Below are positions 5,008 to 5,842 of a DNA stretch of 5,842 nucleotides, piece by piece. A model generated the notes under the pieces. The model saw only the letters and a program-made list of their open reading frames with translations. It was not told the origin of the DNA and did not search any database. Within the stretch, counting starts at the first letter, position 1, and each line of letters opens with the position of its first letter. The DNA is taken from positions 1 to 5,842 of the forward strand of contig PUMO01000185.1 in NCBI GenBank assembly GCA_003551405.1. Reading direction: 5' to 3'. A program made the translations under genes and the position numbers. Origin of the DNA: Mollicutes bacterium. GTDB lineage: Bacteria > Bacillota_I > Bacilli_A > Izemoplasmatales > Izemoplasmataceae.

Positions 5008-5842
5008 CGAATGCGCCCCCTTCACCCAGTTGACTTTCAACAATTTCACGGTATGTCTTCGAGGTACGCATCAAGGTCTCGTGTTTGCCAAAACCATCCA
5101 CTGTGCCATCGTTACTGAGAACAAGAATTTTGTCGAGCTTACGCACGGTCGCAACCTTTTGACTAACAAGCAAAACGGTCGGCGAATAATCCAGGGCACT
5201 TAAATGGCCAAGCAGTTTTTGTTCGCTTGCGGCGTCCACCGCACTGGTCGCATCATCTAAAATCAAAATCGGTGGGCGTTTTATAAGCGCGCGGGCGATG
5301 GAGAGGCGTTGCTTTTGTCCACCTGAAAGGTTGACCCCTTTGGCTTGCACACGGTAATTGAACCCTTCTTCCTGGTCATGAATGAAATCATTTAGAAGGG
5401 CATCTTTGGCAGTTGTTTCAAGCGCATCAACTGACGCACCTGCGTTCCCTTGATACATGTTGGTCGCAATTGAACCTGAAAAGATGAGCGCTTGTTGGGT
5501 GACAAACCCTACCTTGTCGCGCAAATACGGCAAGTCCATGGTTTTAACATCGGTATCATCGATGAGCACACGGCCGCGTTTTGTGTCGTAAAGACGCGGA
5601 ATCAGCTGCATGATGGTGCTTTTACCGCTTCCGGTTGACCCGATGATGCCCAGTTGTTCGCCCGGACGCACAGTAAATGAGACATCTTTGATGACATGGT
5701 TGCCGTTATCTCCATAACCAAAGCTTACATCATCAAAGGTGACTTGACCGTTAAGGGAAGGTTTACGGCCATTCTCAGGGTTATTTAAATCAATGGTCGC
5801 ATCAAAGATTTCATTGATTCGGCTTGCTGAGACGTTGGCGCG
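4994..5842 (-). CDS. Heterodimeric ABC exporter, ATP-binding/permease subunit (TM287/BmrC-like half), 5' partial
   Basis: The C-terminal 282 residues of the partner half-transporter; the frame runs off the right edge, so the membrane domain is missing apart from the end of the linker (RANVSASRINEIFD). Counting from the edge, the nucleotide-binding domain has Walker A GSTGSGKS (68-75), Q-loop Q116, a canonical LSGGQ signature (172-176), Walker B ILILDD with Asp197 where the catalytic Glu should be, and Gln228 (VSQKVATV) where the switch His should be. Loss of Glu and His while keeping LSGGQ is the typical pattern of the non-catalytic-site subunit in TM287/288- and BmrCD-type heterodimers; its intact LSGGQ completes the working site of the partner. 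The ending IVESQLGEGG is also family-like. GTG at 5671 within VRPGEQLG is internal, not a start. The gene overlaps the next by 14 bp. The promoter is outside the window. Confidence 0.93.
   Translation of the reverse strand, partial: RANVSASRINEIFDATIDLNNPENGRKPSLNGQVTFDDVSFGYGDNGNHVIKDVSFTVRPGEQLGIIGSTGSGKSTIMQLIPRLYDTKRGRVLIDDTDVKTMDLPYLRDKVGFVTQQALIFSGSIATNMYQGNAGASVDALETTAKDALLNDFIHDQEEGFNYRVQAKGVNLSGGQKQRLSIARALIKRPPILILDDATSAVDAASEQKLLGHLSALDYSPTVLLVSQKVATVRKLDKILVLSNDGTVDGFGKHETLMRTSKTYREIVESQLGEGGAFDVQG
5016..5022 (-). promoter_or_regulatory. Ribosome binding site deciding the start of the second ABC subunit
   Basis: AAGGGGG on the minus strand lies eight bases before ATG 5007 and inside the last codons of the upstream ABC gene. 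The alternative GTG starts at 5025 and 5049 have no comparable site at the right distance, so the 625-residue product is preferred to a 639-residue one. Confidence 0.7.

Overview
The window looks like chromosomal DNA of a low- to mid-GC Gram-positive-type bacterium (Firmicutes or a relative in the Mollicutes/Erysipelotrichia direction). This rests on strong AGGAG-type ribosome sites, short AT-rich intergenic gaps with hairpin-plus-T terminators, a tRNA gene without an encoded CCA end, and protein families typical of that group. UGA is used as a normal stop and Trp is encoded by UGG, so the Mycoplasma-type code does not apply. I cannot name a genus.

Layout, left to right. (1) Positions 3-452 (+) hold the C-terminal part of an HD-GYP domain protein, cut by the left edge. 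It converges with (2) a tRNA-Leu(CAA) gene at 460-544 (-) that has its own promoter. (3) At 598-1323 (-) is a GntR-family repressor of the FadR/FCD type, with its own promoter and a hairpin terminator that overlaps its last codons. (4) At 1431-2982 (-) is a two-gene operon: a single-cysteine FAD/NAD(P)H disulfide reductase of the CoA-disulfide reductase group, followed 10 bp later by a 68-residue DUF2892 membrane protein, then a clear terminator. (5) From 3130 to the right edge (-) are two overlapping genes for the halves of a heterodimeric ABC exporter. The upstream half is cut by the right edge, and the downstream half is complete.

How the parts may work together. The two ABC proteins show complementary degeneracy: one has lost the catalytic Glu and switch His, the other has a non-canonical signature motif. 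This is the hallmark of an asymmetric TM287/288- or BmrCD-type exporter with one working ATPase site. The disulfide reductase and DUF2892 pair suggests low-molecular-weight thiol or sulfane-sulfur redox chemistry. A near-identical sequence (GTTATA, then ATACAT with or without one extra C) lies just upstream of both the reductase and the GntR gene, so the GntR protein may control both itself and the reductase operon. That is inference from sequence only.

I see no CRISPR array, insertion sequence, integrase, prophage gene or clearly new system. The longest stretch without a gene is about 150 bp. The points most worth a second look are the shared promoter motif, the 13-bp inverted repeat before the reductase, and an unusual substitution in the reductase's FAD-domain motif.
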